From: an uncultured Phascolarctobacterium sp. | GTDB lineage: Bacteria; Bacillota; Negativicutes; Acidaminococcales; Acidaminococcaceae | NCBI GenBank assembly: GCA_900544795.1 | Contig: UQWM01000011.1 | Location: forward strand, 1-64,000 | Length of the DNA stretch: 64,000 bases | Direction: 5' to 3' | Part shown: in pieces, positions 17,817-27,974 of the stretch | Position numbering within the stretch: the first letter of the stretch is position 1 | Layout of the letters: each line of letters starts with the position of its first letter | The notes under the pieces: generated by a model | The model's database searches: none | What the model was told of the DNA's origin: nothing | Seen by the model: only the letters and a program-made list of their open reading frames with translations | Position numbers and translations under genes: made by a program

Positions 17817-19831
17817 TACTTACTCCTGTTTTTAGGTTTAGGGGCCAGTTTCTGACCTAACTGCCCTTTGATCACGATCAAACGGTCACGTAGTTCTGCC
17901 GCCAGTTCGAAGTCGAGATCTTTGGCTGCCGCCGCCATCCGTTTTTCAAGCTCTTTGGCCATTTTCTGCAGTTCTTTCTCAGTCCGTTTTTTGATCGCGT
18001 TATCGCTGTAGTCGTCGGTCATGTCTTCTTCAGCTATTTTCGTCAGTTTGATAAGCTGACGCTGTTCTTTGTAAATTGTTTTTGGCGTAATATGATGCGC
18101 TTCGTTATATTCTTCCTGCGTTTCGCGGCGCCTGTTTGTTTCATCAATAGCCCGCTTCATCGAGTCGGTCATACGATCGGCATACATGATGACGCGGCCA
18201 TGTTCATTACGGGCAGCACGGCCTATGGTTTGGATCATCGCTGTATCACTGCGCAGGAAGCCTTCTTTATCGGCATCCAGGATCGCTATCAGAGAAACTT
18301 CCGGCAGATCCAGCCCTTCGCGCAACAGGTTGATACCTACCAGCACATCGAATTTGCCATTACGCAGGTCGTCAATGATCCCTGCACGTTCGATAGTTGC
18401 TATTTCTGAATGCAGATAGCGGACTTTTACGCCAGCCTGCTTCAAATATTCGGTCAAATCTTCCGACATGCGTTTGGTCAGGGTCGTAACCAAAATCCGT
18501 TCCCCTGCTTCGGTAACTTTATGTATCTCCGTCAACAGGTCATCGATCTGCCCTTTAATAGGTCTTATCTCGACCTGCGGGTCTAATAACCCTGTCGGTC
18601 TGATGATCTGCTCAACCACCTGCTGGGCCTGTTCCATTTCATATTTAGCGGGCGTTGCGGAAACATAGATCGCCTGCTTGATCTGCTGCTGGAACTCGTC
18701 AAAAGTAAACGGCCTGTTATCAAAAGCCGAGGGCAGCCGAAACCCATGCTCTACCAGCATTTCCTTGCGGGAACGATCACCGGCATACATGGCCCTGATC
18801 TGCGGCAGCGTCACATGGGATTCGTCAACGACCAGCAAAAAGTCTTCGGGGAAATAGTTGACTAGGGTAAAGGGCGGGTCACCCGCCTTGCGGGCAGCCA
18901 GATGCCGGGAATAATTTTCGATACCGGAGCAATAGCCCATTTCATTCATCATTTCCAGATCATAATTGGTGCGCTGCTCCAAACGCTGCGCTTCCAGTAA
19001 TTTATTATGCGAATTCAAATATTCCAGCCGTTCAACCAGTTCTACTTTGATATCTTCCATCGCCCGGTCCAGATTCTCGCGTGATGTTACATAGTGAGAG
19101 GCAGGGAAAATAGCCACATGGCTGCGTTTTGCCAATATCTCACCGGTAAGGACGTCTACTTCTAAAATACGCTCCACTTCGTCATCAAACATTTCGATGC
19201 GTACAGCTTTTTCGTTATACCCTGCCGGTATCACTTCGATCACATCGCCACGCACACGAAAGGTGCCGCGCTGAAAAGCTACGTCATTACGGTCGTACTG
19301 GATCTCGACCAGTTTACGCAAAATAGCCTGGCGGTCGATGGTTTGCCCGACCCGCAGAGAAAGCACCATATCGTAATATTCCTGTGGCGCGCCTAAACCG
19401 TAAATACAGGAAACGCTGGCCACAATTATGACGTCGCGGCGTTCAAACAAAGCACTGGTCGCCGAGTGACGCAGCTTATCTATTTCGTCATTGATGGACG
19501 AGTCTTTTTCGATATAAGTATCGGACTGAGGAATATAAGCCTCCGGCTGATAATAATCATAATAGCTTACGAAATATTCCACCGCGTTCTCGGGGAAAAA
19601 AGCTTTCAGCTCGCTGGCCAGCTGGGCGGCCAAAGTTTTGTTATGCGCAATGACCAGAGTAGGCTTATGCACTTTATTGATGACCTGCGCGATGGTATAG
19701 GTTTTGCCGGTGCCGGTAGCGCCAAGCAGAACCTGCGTTCGCAGTCCGTTTTCAATTCCTTCGGCCAGTTTTTCGATAGCCTGCGGCTGGTCGCCGGCGG
19801 GCTCGAAAGGGGCCGTTATTTTAAAATCCAT
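17816..19831 (-). CDS. uvrB: excinuclease ABC subunit B
   Basis: 671 residues. UvrB is the helicase-like subunit that verifies damage and recruits UvrC. It has Walker [11 protein letters not shown], the beta-hairpin region around [15 protein letters not shown]-type DESH and a C-terminal UvrBC-interaction helix ([11 protein letters not shown]). The start was placed at the ATG at 19831 with GAGG upstream; a TTG two codons earlier is less likely. It is 27 bp downstream of xth. Confidence 0.97.
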   Translation of the reverse strand: MDFKITAPFEPAGDQPQAIEKLAEGIENGLRTQVLLGATGTGKTYTIAQVINKVHKPTLVIAHNKTLAAQLASELKAFFPENAVEYFVSYYDYYQPEAYIPQSDTYIEKDSSINDEIDKLRHSATSALFERRDVIIVASVSCIYGLGAPQEYYDMVLSLRVGQTIDRQAILRKLVEIQYDRNDVAFQRGTFRVRGDVIEVIPAGYNEKAVRIEMFDDEVERILEVDVLTGEILAKRSHVAIFPASHYVTSRENLDRAMEDIKVELVERLEYLNSHNKLLEAQRLEQRTNYDLEMMNEMGYCSGIENYSRHLAARKAGDPPFTLVNYFPEDFLLVVDESHVTLPQIRAMYAGDRSRKEMLVEHGFRLPSAFDNRPFTFDEFQQQIKQAIYVSATPAKYEMEQAQQVVEQIIRPTGLLDPQVEIRPIKGQIDDLLTEIHKVTEAGERILVTTLTKRMSEDLTEYLKQAGVKVRYLHSEIATIERAGIIDDLRNGKFDVLVGINLLREGLDLPEVSLIAILDADKEGFLRSDTAMIQTIGRAARNEHGRVIMYADRMTDSMKRAIDETNRRRETQEEYNEAHHITPKTIYKEQRQLIKLTKIAEEDMTDDYSDNAIKKRTEKELQKMAKELEKRMAAAAKDLDFELAAELRDRLIVIKGQLGQKLAPKPKNRSK

Positions 19832-19858
19832 AATCAAACCTCGTAAAACAAATAAAAT

Positions 19859-20611
19859 TTATTTCAAAATTAACCCAACAGGACAGTGGTCACTGCCTGT
19901 GATTTCCGGGTAGATCAGGCTGTCTTCTATTTTTTCGGCCCATCTGTTGGAAACAAGCCAATAGTCGATACGCCAACCGGCATTCTTTTCTCTGGCTTTG
20001 AACATATACGACCACCAGGTATAAGCACCTTCCTGCTCGGGATAGAGATATCGGAAGGAATCAGTAAATCCTGCCGACAACAGTTCAGTCATTTTTGCCC
20101 GCTCTTCATCAGTAAAACCGGCATTGTTGCGATTGGTCTTCCAGTTCTTAAGGTCTATTTCTTTGTGGGCAACATTAAGGTCACCGCAAAGCAGGACTGG
20201 TTTTGTTTTATCAAGCTCCAGCAAATAGGCTCGGAAAGCATCTTCCCATACCTGACGATAATCAAGCCGTTCCAGGCCCCGCTGAGAATTGGGCGTATAG
20301 ACGTTGACCAGATAAAACTCTTCATATTCGGCAGTGATAACGCGTCCTTCCTTATCGTGTTCTTCGATGCCCAGTCCATAGGTGACGCTGAGCGGCTTAA
20401 CTTTGGAAAAAACAGCCGTTCCTGAATAACCTTTTTTCTCGGCGCTGTTCCAATATTCCTCGTAACCCGGAAAATCAAAGGTTGCCTGCTCTCTTTGCAT
20501 CTTAGTTTCCTGAACACAGAAAATATCAGCGTCCACACTGTCCATAAACTCTTTAAAACCTTTATTCATACAGGCCCGCAGCCCGTTAACATTCCACGAA
20601 ATAAGTTTCAT
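19859..20611 (-). CDS. xth: exodeoxyribonuclease III (AP endonuclease)
   Basis: 250 residues. It shows the Xth/ExoA motifs [33 protein letters not shown] and the terminal SDHCPVG. It cleaves abasic sites in base excision repair, so this operon joins base and nucleotide excision functions. The start at 20611 has GGGGAG 7 bp upstream; an in-frame start 5 codons earlier has no site. Confidence 0.94.
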   Translation of the reverse strand: MKLISWNVNGLRACMNKGFKEFMDSVDADIFCVQETKMQREQATFDFPGYEEYWNSAEKKGYSGTAVFSKVKPLSVTYGLGIEEHDKEGRVITAEYEEFYLVNVYTPNSQRGLERLDYRQVWEDAFRAYLLELDKTKPVLLCGDLNVAHKEIDLKNWKTNRNNAGFTDEERAKMTELLSAGFTDSFRYLYPEQEGAYTWWSYMFKAREKNAGWRIDYWLVSNRWAEKIEDSLIYPEITGSDHCPVGLILK

Positions 20612-20755
20612 CGCTACACTCCCCATCCGCAGTCATTGCTGCTAAAAAAAATTCTTTAATAGTAATATTTTATCATTTTCGCAGGCTTTTTAAAAGATGC
20701 TGCAGCGAACATGATTTGACATTTTTGCAAACAAATGTACACTTAAACTAGAAAA

Positions 20756-20781
20756 AGCCCCGACCGCACCTGGCCGAGGCT
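20756..20781 (-). terminator. terminator of the NrdD-like gene
   Basis: AGCCCCGACC (20756-20765) pairs with GGCCGAGGCT (20772-20781) and is followed on the minus strand by TTTTTC. It lies 14 bp after the stop of the 90-residue gene. Confidence 0.82.
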
Positions 20782-20794
20782 GAAAATACTGATT

Positions 20795-21067
20795 TTATTG
20801 GATGTGGGATACCCTGTCAGCAGCTTCTTTTTTCTTAGCATCGTTAAAACGAGGCAAAGTGCTAAGATAACCGGTGATACGGCGTACACGCACAACAGTA
20901 TCGTAATGAGGTTTAACGACTACGTTTTCACCGTCAACGCCTAAATCCAAAGACAATAAAGTTTTATGCGGCATTACCTGTAATTGATTATTGAGGTAAA
21001 TGGCTGCTTCTTCTTGTGAGATTCCATCAGCACAATTGATTTTAACACCCTGTAATTCGTAGGTCAT
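20795..21067 (-). CDS. 90-residue protein resembling the glycyl-radical tail of anaerobic ribonucleotide reductase
   Basis: The C-terminal third (RRITGYLSTLPRFNDAKKKE) resembles the end of class III ribonucleotide reductase NrdD, where the sequence is of the form RVxGYxxPxxxWNxGKxxEFxxR and the glycine (here G66) carries the radical. The protein lacks the catalytic barrel, the zinc site and the active-site cysteines of a real reductase; its only cysteine is C12. It has its own promoter (21103-21131), an AAGGAG site and a terminator, so it is an independent gene and not a fragment of a neighbour. Small proteins with this motif occur in other anaerobes and are often labelled as reductase. The function is unknown; a YfiD-like radical spare part is one possibility. 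Confidence 0.7.
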   Translation of the reverse strand: MTYELQGVKINCADGISQEEAAIYLNNQLQVMPHKTLLSLDLGVDGENVVVKPHYDTVVRVRRITGYLSTLPRFNDAKKKEAADRVSHIQ

Positions 21068-21102
21068 GTGACTCAGCTCCTTAAATAAAATTCCATGACC
21101 TA

Positions 21103-21131
21103 ATTATAAATCAATAATAATTATTTGTAAA
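21103..21131 (-). promoter_or_regulatory. promoter of the NrdD-like gene
   Basis: TTTACA (21126-21131) and TATAAT (21103-21108) are 17 bp apart on the minus strand, about 36 bp before the ATG. Confidence 0.75.
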
Positions 21132-21208
21132 GCACTTTCTACAATATTTTGTGTTTATTTTTGTAATACTCCATTTTGCATACAATATTTAGTGGGCAAC
21201 CAAATCGC

Positions 21209-21784
21209 TTAAGTAATGATAGGACGGTTTTCCATCAGGTTTACCTGTTTACTGATGGCCCATTTCATGGTTTCTTCAGGCGAGGTCTGATTGCCCAGTT
21301 CCCTCAATTCGTTTTCACGGATCCGTTTCTTAGAAAACCTGTCGCCATCTTTACGATAAACATAAATATCCGCATTCAATACGGTCCTGACATAGGTAGA
21401 ACCGTCTTCGTTGCGCCACATGAATCCCTGCACTATTTGTTCATACATATTGTGTACAACTACTAAAACTACTGCTTCCGCAGGTATCTCGTCCGCTATC
21501 TTACGCAGCACGGCTTGATCGATAACGGCTTTGCCACGGCCGGTGAAAATATTTTCGGCAGCCACCTTTTTCGGCGTATCTGTATCGAGCAGCTTAAAAT
21601 CAGGAAAATGGTAGGCCCAGCGCACAGGCTCGCGCCACATTTTGTAGACCTGCTGCGTTACGTTGCCGCTGTTATCAAAAACTACGAAAGCTGCAGGCTG
21701 CTCGGCAAAAGCTGCCGCCGTATTCGGAACGATAGCCGCAACCATTAAAAATACCGCCATCAAAAACCACTGTAATTTTTTCAT
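21209..21784 (-). CDS. secreted protein of unknown function
   Basis: 191 residues with a clear signal peptide: MKK, a hydrophobic stretch at about 5-20, and probable cleavage after AAAFA near residue 27. The mature part is soluble, mixed alpha/beta, with VLVVVHNMYEQIV in the middle and a basic region KRIRENELREL. I recognise no family. It starts 14 bp after deoB with AGGAGG upstream, so it is probably cotranscribed with udp-deoB, but the link to nucleoside use is only positional. No terminator is visible downstream. Confidence 0.75.
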   Translation of the reverse strand: MKKLQWFLMAVFLMVAAIVPNTAAAFAEQPAAFVVFDNSGNVTQQVYKMWREPVRWAYHFPDFKLLDTDTPKKVAAENIFTGRGKAVIDQAVLRKIADEIPAEAVVLVVVHNMYEQIVQGFMWRNEDGSTYVRTVLNADIYVYRKDGDRFSKKRIRENELRELGNQTSPEETMKWAISKQVNLMENRPIIT

Positions 21785-21798
21785 AAAATTTCCTCCTG

Positions 21799-23028
21799 TC
21801 AGCGTAATTCAGCTGCAGTACCGTTTGCCAGTGGCTGTAAATGCAAATGAGCCGCAAGCGTCTGCCCAATATCGGAAAAGGTAGCCATCGGCTTCAACGC
21901 GCATCCTTCTACCATTTTACCAAAAAACAATACGGGTATTTTTTCACGGGTATGGTCACTGCCGCTCCAGGTGGGATCACAGCCATGGTCAGCGGTTATC
22001 AGGGCCAGGTCATCCGGTTTGAGCAAGGCCAGCATTTCCGGCAGCCGCCCATCAAAATATTCCAGGCCTTCACCGTAACCTTTGGCATCGCGCCTGTGGC
22101 CATAGGAAGAATCAAAATCCACAAAATTCACAAAAACCAGACTGTTGTCGGGCGCTTCCCGCACTGCCTGCAGCGCCGCCTCGAACAGGTTGTCCAGCCC
22201 ACTGGCCGGATAATGTTTAGTGATACCGCGATGGGCAAAAATATCAGCTATTTTACCAACGGCGTAAACACTGCCGCCGGCTTCTACCAGCTTGTCCAGC
22301 AAGGTAGGTTCAGGTGACGGCACAGCGTAATCATGCCGGTTGCCGGTACGCACAAAATCGGCGGCACAAGTGCCTACGAAGGGACGTGCTATGACGCGGG
22401 CTATGTGATAAGGTTTGACCAGTTCATAACAGATCTTGCACAGTTCATAAAGCCGTTCCAGCCCAAAAGTTTCTTCGTGAGCCGCTATCTGCAAAACGCT
22501 GTCGGCGCTGGTATAAATTATCGGTTTACCTGTTAGCAGATGTTCTTCACCCAGCTCTTTGATGATCTCTGTACCGGAAGCGTGTTTTTCGCCCAGCACG
22601 CCGGGAAGCTTGCCCTGCTCGATGATAGACTGCACCAATTCTTCAGGAAAGCACTTGGGCTGGACAGGGAAATACCCCCAGTCAAAAAGTACTGGAACAC
22701 CTGTTATCTCCCAATGTCCGCTTAAAGTATCCTTGCCGTGGCTGATTTCTTCGGCATAAGTATAGGCGCCACTGACCTTACTGTCGTCCTTGCTTAAAGG
22801 ATGAACCAGTTTCTGCCCGCGGCTGAGTTCTGCTGCCGCGGCCAAGCCCAGTCCTGCCAGATTAGGCAGGGCCAGATATTTGGGACTGCCATCCGCATTT
22901 TTACGGTTTGCCGCCATCCATTCACAGATATGTCCCAAGGTGTCGGCACCCTGATCGCCAAATTTTTCAGCATCATGGGCGTAACCGATACCAAAGGAAT
23001 CTAATAATAAAATAATACTTCTTGCCAT
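21799..23028 (-). CDS. deoB: phosphopentomutase
   Basis: 409 residues, alkaline phosphatase superfamily. It interconverts ribose-1-phosphate or deoxyribose-1-phosphate with the 5-phosphate. Visible metal and catalytic motifs are LLDSFGIG near the start, TGxHW-type TLSGHWEI, and TADHGCDPTW plus SDHTREKIPVL near the end. It starts 1 bp after udp, which produces its substrate. Length is normal for the family. Confidence 0.95.
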   Translation of the reverse strand: MARSIILLLDSFGIGYAHDAEKFGDQGADTLGHICEWMAANRKNADGSPKYLALPNLAGLGLAAAAELSRGQKLVHPLSKDDSKVSGAYTYAEEISHGKDTLSGHWEITGVPVLFDWGYFPVQPKCFPEELVQSIIEQGKLPGVLGEKHASGTEIIKELGEEHLLTGKPIIYTSADSVLQIAAHEETFGLERLYELCKICYELVKPYHIARVIARPFVGTCAADFVRTGNRHDYAVPSPEPTLLDKLVEAGGSVYAVGKIADIFAHRGITKHYPASGLDNLFEAALQAVREAPDNSLVFVNFVDFDSSYGHRRDAKGYGEGLEYFDGRLPEMLALLKPDDLALITADHGCDPTWSGSDHTREKIPVLFFGKMVEGCALKPMATFSDIGQTLAAHLHLQPLANGTAAELR

Positions 23029-23029
23029 T

Positions 23030-23821
23030 TTATTTACCTGCCTTTATCAAATCCTGCAAAGCGCGTTTTGCCACCAGTTGGAACCTTTCAGAAGCCAGCC
23101 GGTAGGTATCTGCCGGGGCCACCTGCTCGCTGTCGGTGCGTTTGGCGACAACACCGCATATGGATGCTGCCTTGAGGCCAAAGCTCTGCGCCACTACAAA
23201 CAGGGTCGCCGTTTCCATTTCGTAATTCAGCGCACCCAAAGCCTGCCATTCCTTCAGGCTGCCCTGCAGCGTCTTGCGCACATAACCGGTAAAGCTGTCA
23301 TAACGCTCCTGACCGGGCCAGAAGGTATCGCTGGAAACAGAGATGCCCGTATGATAAGGCACTTCCAGATCTTTGGCAGCCTGCTGCAAAGCGTATGTAA
23401 TTTCTAAAGACGCCACAGCCGGAAACGCTGTAGGTGCATAATGCTGTGAGGTTCCGTCAAGGCGTACTGCCGCTTTATTGATAACGATGTCCCCAAGCGC
23501 CACCTTTTCCTGAATAGAACCCGTAGTGCCGACACGGATAAAGTTTTCGATGCCGATACAGGCCAGTTCTTCCATGCCGATCGCTACAGACGGACCACCC
23601 ATACCTGTAGAGCAAACCAGTACCGCTTCGCCCTCGACCTGAGACAGCCAGCTTGTATATTCACGATGGCAGCCGACAGGTTCAGCCGGCCCCAAGGCCT
23701 TGGCCAATGCTTCGACGCGTCCCGGATCGCCCGGAAGCAAAGCATATTTAGCCCCTTTAATCATTTGTGCCGAAATCCCAATATGATAAAGCACTTCATC
23801 AGGCGCTGCTATTTTACCCAT
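23030..23821 (-). CDS. udp: uridine phosphorylase
   Basis: 263 residues, NP-I nucleoside phosphorylase family. It splits uridine with phosphate to uracil and ribose-1-phosphate. Seen: YALLPGDPGRVE, VCSTGMGGPS, RVGTTGSIQ (phosphate site), SSDTFWPGQERYD and NYEMETATL (ribose-binding Met-Glu). These line up closely with E. coli Udp. It forms a two-step catabolic unit with deoB. The ATG has GGGG about 9 bp upstream. Confidence 0.93.
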   Translation of the reverse strand: MGKIAAPDEVLYHIGISAQMIKGAKYALLPGDPGRVEALAKALGPAEPVGCHREYTSWLSQVEGEAVLVCSTGMGGPSVAIGMEELACIGIENFIRVGTTGSIQEKVALGDIVINKAAVRLDGTSQHYAPTAFPAVASLEITYALQQAAKDLEVPYHTGISVSSDTFWPGQERYDSFTGYVRKTLQGSLKEWQALGALNYEMETATLFVVAQSFGLKAASICGVVAKRTDSEQVAPADTYRLASERFQLVAKRALQDLIKAGK

Positions 23822-23894
23822 TTTTTCTGCCCCGCTTTCTTCTTTGCGTATAGTTATCTAATTTATGTATTCGCCATTTTCATACTTGCTCCTG

Positions 23895-23911
23895 CCTGTA
23901 ATTATTACAGG
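23895..23911. promoter_or_regulatory. 17-bp palindrome upstream of udp, candidate operator
   Basis: CCTGTAAT, one central base, ATTACAGG: a perfect inverted repeat, 74 bp upstream of the udp start and just after the previous terminator. No T tract follows it, so it is a DNA site more than a terminator. The regulator is unknown. Confidence 0.4.
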
Positions 23912-23926
23912 AATGTGAAAAATGAA

Positions 23927-23960
23927 AAACACTGTCCCAGCCTTAACCGTGACAGTGTTT
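23927..23960 (-). terminator. terminator of the lspA-rluD-pyrR-LUD operon
   Basis: AAACACTGTC (23927-23936) pairs with GACAGTGTTT (23951-23960). On the minus strand TTTTTCATTTTTC follows. It lies 12 bp after the LUD gene stop. Confidence 0.82.
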
Positions 23961-23972
23961 AAGTATTTACTT

Positions 23973-24617
23973 TTAATAACCCAGGCTTTCGCCAACCAAT
24001 ACCACCTTGATTTTACCAGCAGGCTTGCAGCGTCTGGTCGTCAAAATGTAATTACAAATACAGTCAGGAGCGTTACAATCCGCACAGACTCCTGTTTCCA
24101 TACAGGGAGTTTGCAGCTGTGGGAAACGCTGGATATTAACAGGAGCTGCCAGCATCCGTACCCGGGCCAAAGCATCAGCCTGCGTTTTAACGATCTTATT
24201 GACGCCCGCTACAACTATAACGCTCTTCGGTCCATAGACCATAGCTGCGACACGGTTGCCAGTACCGTCGATATTGACCAACTGTCCGTCTTCGCTGACG
24301 GCATTGCTGCTCATCAAAAAGGTATCGCACAGCAATGCCTGGCGGAGCAGATCTGTTCTCTGCTCCGGCGTTGCCGCCGTATCCCTGTCAATGACTTTAT
24401 AACGCCCGCTGCGCATTTCGTCCATCAGCCCTATTTCCTGCAAGGTCACTGACCCTCCCCAGGACACTACATCACCAGCCGGGATCAGCTCCAGCACTTT
24501 AGCAAGAGCAGCTTTTTTGTCTTCGCAATAGAAGGCTTCAAAGCCGCGTCTTTCCAAATTTTTGAGAACGGTTTTACATGCAGCCGCACTGCGCAACTGG
24601 ATAGGAGTTTTAGTCAT
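23973..24617 (-). CDS. LUD-domain protein (lactate utilisation LutC/YkgG family)
   Basis: 214 residues. It carries the LUD fold features VSWGGSVTLQEIG, TFLMSSNAV, DGTGNRVAAMVYGP and the terminal KIKVVLVGESLGY. A cysteine-rich segment (CMETGVCADCNAPDCICN) lies before the end. Related LutC proteins act with LutA and LutB in lactate oxidation, but no lutAB lies here, and stand-alone LUD proteins of this type are functionally undefined. The start was set at 24617, where GAGGTG is 6 bp upstream. It is 12 bp after pyrR. Confidence 0.85.
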   Translation of the reverse strand: MTKTPIQLRSAAACKTVLKNLERRGFEAFYCEDKKAALAKVLELIPAGDVVSWGGSVTLQEIGLMDEMRSGRYKVIDRDTAATPEQRTDLLRQALLCDTFLMSSNAVSEDGQLVNIDGTGNRVAAMVYGPKSVIVVAGVNKIVKTQADALARVRMLAAPVNIQRFPQLQTPCMETGVCADCNAPDCICNYILTTRRCKPAGKIKVVLVGESLGY

Positions 24618-24629
24618 TATATTCACCTC

Positions 24630-25205
<576 letters not shown>

Positions 25206-26150
25206 TTAAAATTGACCGTTGCGTAAACGGGTAATTATCTTCTGCATATCCTCCGGCAGCGGCGCTTCAAAACGCAGGCGTTCGCCAGTACGGGGATGGG
25301 TAAACTCCAGCTCCTGCGAATGCAGGGCCTGTCCGTTAATAGCGAAAGGTACCTTCAACGGCGAATATTTAGGATCACCAACCAGCGGATACCCTAAATA
25401 CTCCATATGCACACGGATCTGGTGGGTGCGGCCTGTACGTAATTGGCAGCGTACAACACTAAAACGCCCAAACCTTTCAAGCACTTCATAATCAGTAACG
25501 GCATCGCGGCCGCCTTCTTTGACGACAGTCATTTTTTTGCGGTCATTTTTATCACGTGCTATCTGTGTTGCTACCGTGCCGCTGTCAGTTTTAAGATTGC
25601 CCCTGACGATAGCCAAATAGGAACGATGCGCGCTTTTGCTTTGGATCTGCTCCGACAGGGAAATATGTGCCGCGTCATTTTTGGCGACGATCATAATCCC
25701 GGAAGTATCCTTATCCAGACGATGCACGATACCGGGCCTGATAACACTGTTGATGCCGGATAAATTTTTGCAGTGATACAGTAAGGCGTTGACCAGCGTA
25801 CCAGTATAATTACCGGGCGCCGGGTGCACAACCATCCCGCGAGGTTTATTGACCACGACCACATCTTTATCTTCAAAAATAATATCCAGCGGAATATCCT
25901 CGGGTTGAACTTCCAATGATTCCGGTTCAGGGATCGCTATGGTAAGTTCTTCGCCCGTCCTGACTTTATAATTGGCCTTGAGCACTTTCGTGCCGCGGCT
26001 CACCCGCCCTTCGTCCAGCAGCTTCTGCATATTGGAGCGCGAAACGCCAAGCTGCACAGCTAAATAAATATCAGCACGCTGTCCGGCATCAGCCTCCGCA
26101 ACAACAACTTTTTCTATTTCTTCAGTATTTCTGTCTGTAATAAATTCCAT
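25206..26150 (-). CDS. RluA-family 23S rRNA pseudouridine synthase
   Basis: About 314 residues. An N-terminal S4 RNA-binding domain (about 15-75, with GVSRSNMQKLLDEGRV) precedes the RluA catalytic domain with HRLDKDTSG, whose aspartate is the catalytic residue. It is closest in style to RluD/YlyB, which modify helix 69 of 23S rRNA; the exact target is not proven. The start at 26150 overlaps the end of lspA by 37 bp in another frame; lspA-rluD pairs are common in Bacillota. Confidence 0.9.
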   Translation of the reverse strand: MEFITDRNTEEIEKVVVAEADAGQRADIYLAVQLGVSRSNMQKLLDEGRVSRGTKVLKANYKVRTGEELTIAIPEPESLEVQPEDIPLDIIFEDKDVVVVNKPRGMVVHPAPGNYTGTLVNALLYHCKNLSGINSVIRPGIVHRLDKDTSGIMIVAKNDAAHISLSEQIQSKSAHRSYLAIVRGNLKTDSGTVATQIARDKNDRKKMTVVKEGGRDAVTDYEVLERFGRFSVVRCQLRTGRTHQIRVHMEYLGYPLVGDPKYSPLKVPFAINGQALHSQELEFTHPRTGERLRFEAPLPEDMQKIITRLRNGQF

Positions 26151-26557
26151 ATAATAAGCCCCACTCCTACACAAATAGCAATATCGGCCACATTAAAAAT
26201 CGGCCAGATACGAAAATCAAAAAAATCCACAACCATACCATTTTCAGCCCGGTCGATCAGGTTACCGACTGCACCGCCAACAAAAAGCGCCGTACCAACA
26301 CGAACACACAATGGTTCAGCTAAAATCTCGCTGCGGAACCACCAGACTATTACCAGAACCAGAAGCGCGACGCAGATAAAAAAAGTGCGGCTATAAGCAA
26401 ACATCCCAAAAGCGGCTCCCGGATTTAAAATATAAGTTAAATGAAAAACGTCATGAATGATGGGAATACTTTGTCCTTCAGTCATCATCTTCACAACTAT
26501 ATTTTTGGTCAATTGGTCAAGCAAAACGACTAAGGCCGCCAACCAAATCAAAATCAT
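26114..26557 (-). CDS. lspA: lipoprotein signal peptidase
   Basis: 147 residues with four membrane helices. It cleaves signal peptides of prolipoproteins at the lipidated cysteine. Catalytic aspartates are in GNLIDR and FNVADIAI; NPGAAFGM is also conserved. The start was set at the ATG at 26557 (GGAG about 7 bp upstream). First gene of the operon. Confidence 0.95.
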   Translation of the reverse strand: MILIWLAALVVLLDQLTKNIVVKMMTEGQSIPIIHDVFHLTYILNPGAAFGMFAYSRTFFICVALLVLVIVWWFRSEILAEPLCVRVGTALFVGGAVGNLIDRAENGMVVDFFDFRIWPIFNVADIAICVGVGLIIWNLLQTEILKK

Positions 26558-26592
26558 AGACAACTCCTATATTTATAAAAATTACTCTTATT

Positions 26593-26621
26593 ATTATACC
26601 TGTTAACGCAGCTTTTTTCAA
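26593..26621 (-). promoter_or_regulatory. lspA operon promoter
   Basis: TTGAAA (26616-26621) and TATAAT (26593-26598) are separated by 17 bp on the minus strand, about 36 bp before lspA. Confidence 0.75.
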
Positions 26622-26730
26622 TGGGGACTTAGCTCTGTACAAACCTTACTGCAAAGAGCAATGTGGCCTTCTGCGAAAGTATATAAAAAATTACATTTAT
26701 GCATAAATGCAGCCGATCTTTACATATAAA

Positions 26731-26757
26731 AAACCCGACACCAAAAGATGCCGGGTT
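26731..26757 (-). terminator. terminator of the acyl-CoA dehydrogenase gene
   Basis: AAACCCGACACC pairs with GATGCCGGGTTT with one mismatch, and a run of T follows on the minus strand. It begins 16 bp after the stop codon. Confidence 0.85.
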
Positions 26758-26772
26758 TCTTGAAATCAAAAA

Positions 26773-27912
26773 TCAATAGAGAATTTTATTGGCGATAACC
26801 AAACGTTGGATCTGGTTAGTGCCTTCGTAGATCTGCATGATTTTAGCGTCACGCATCATTTTTTCTACCGGGTATTCTCGGGAATAACCATAGCCGCCCA
26901 TTACCTGAACCGCATCAGTCGTTACCTGCATAGCAACATCGGCAGCATAGCATTTGGCCATAGCTGCTTCTTTCGAGAATTCCATATCCTGGTCACGCAT
27001 CCAGCATGCTTTGTAAACCATCAGACGTGCAGTCTCGACTTTCATTGCCATATCGGCGATCATAGCCTGGATCATTTGGAAGGAAGCGATCGGCTGACCG
27101 AATTGCTTTCTTTCTTTAGCATATTTTACAGCGCAGTCCAAAGCGGCCTGAGCAAGACCTACAGATACCGCACCAACAAAAGGACGAGCGGAATCAAGAG
27201 TGTTCATAGCGATACGGAAGCCTTCGCCTTCGCGTCCTACACGGTTAGCTTCGGGAACTACTACGTCCTGCAAAATCAATTCGCAGGTATTGGAAGGACG
27301 AATGCCCATTTTGTCTTCTTTTTTACCAACGGTAAAACCAGGAGTTCCCTTAGGAACGATAAAAGCGGTCAAACCACGGATACCTCCGGTTTTACGGGTG
27401 TTAGCATATACCAGGAAGGTATCGGCAACACCGGCATTGGTGATGAACGCTTTAGCACCGTTCAAAGTATAGGTGCCTGCTTCTTTATCTTTAACAGCAG
27501 AGGTAACAACGCCACCTGCATCAGAACCGGCCCCCGGTTCAGTCAAAGCAAAAGCAGCCAGCTTACCGTCGTTCAAAAGATCGCAGTGAGCGCGTTTTTG
27601 TTCTTCGGTACCGGCAATCAAAATAGGATAAGACGCCAAGGAGTTAGCAGCCATAGAGGTAGCAACACCGGCACAGCCTTTGCCTAATTCTTCATAGATC
27701 ATGGCAACAGTAACGCTGTCCAGACCAGGTCCGCCGTATTCTTCAGGAACGATAACATTCAAAAGGCCCATATCTGCTGCTTTCTCCATCAGACCAGGCA
27801 TTGCTTGATTGTTTTTGTCCATTTCGGCAGCGTAAGGGGTGATTTCTTTTTCTACAAAGTCCCTTACCATTTCCTGTAATTCAAGTTGTTCTTCATTAAG
27901 TGCAAAATCCAT
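26773..27912 (-). CDS. acyl-CoA dehydrogenase (short-chain, Bcd-like)
   Basis: A 379-residue FAD flavoprotein. Seen: FALTEPGAGSDAGG (flavin and substrate site), FGQPIASFQMIQ and the C-terminal catalytic glutamate region QIYEGTNQIQRLVI. The position of that glutamate fits short-chain enzymes such as butyryl-CoA dehydrogenase. No etfA/etfB or crotonase gene lies next to it, so a role in butyrate or branched-chain metabolism is not shown. GGAGGA lies before the ATG. Confidence 0.9.
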   Translation of the reverse strand: MDFALNEEQLELQEMVRDFVEKEITPYAAEMDKNNQAMPGLMEKAADMGLLNVIVPEEYGGPGLDSVTVAMIYEELGKGCAGVATSMAANSLASYPILIAGTEEQKRAHCDLLNDGKLAAFALTEPGAGSDAGGVVTSAVKDKEAGTYTLNGAKAFITNAGVADTFLVYANTRKTGGIRGLTAFIVPKGTPGFTVGKKEDKMGIRPSNTCELILQDVVVPEANRVGREGEGFRIAMNTLDSARPFVGAVSVGLAQAALDCAVKYAKERKQFGQPIASFQMIQAMIADMAMKVETARLMVYKACWMRDQDMEFSKEAAMAKCYAADVAMQVTTDAVQVMGGYGYSREYPVEKMMRDAKIMQIYEGTNQIQRLVIANKILY

Positions 27913-27974
27913 TTTGTCCTCCTTGTGTTAAGGCTTAAGCCAAATTGCTTGTTAAGGCAACTTGACTTCAGCCT

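Noticed and set aside
23858..23876. A six-codon ORF (ATG to TAA) with AGGAG upstream, ahead of udp
   Set aside because: The ribosome site is good but there is no hairpin ladder or terminator after it, so a leader peptide role cannot be supported.
26806..27687. A 293-codon open frame on the plus strand
   Set aside because: It lies opposite the acyl-CoA dehydrogenase, has no ribosome site and no recognisable motif; it is a shadow of the real gene.
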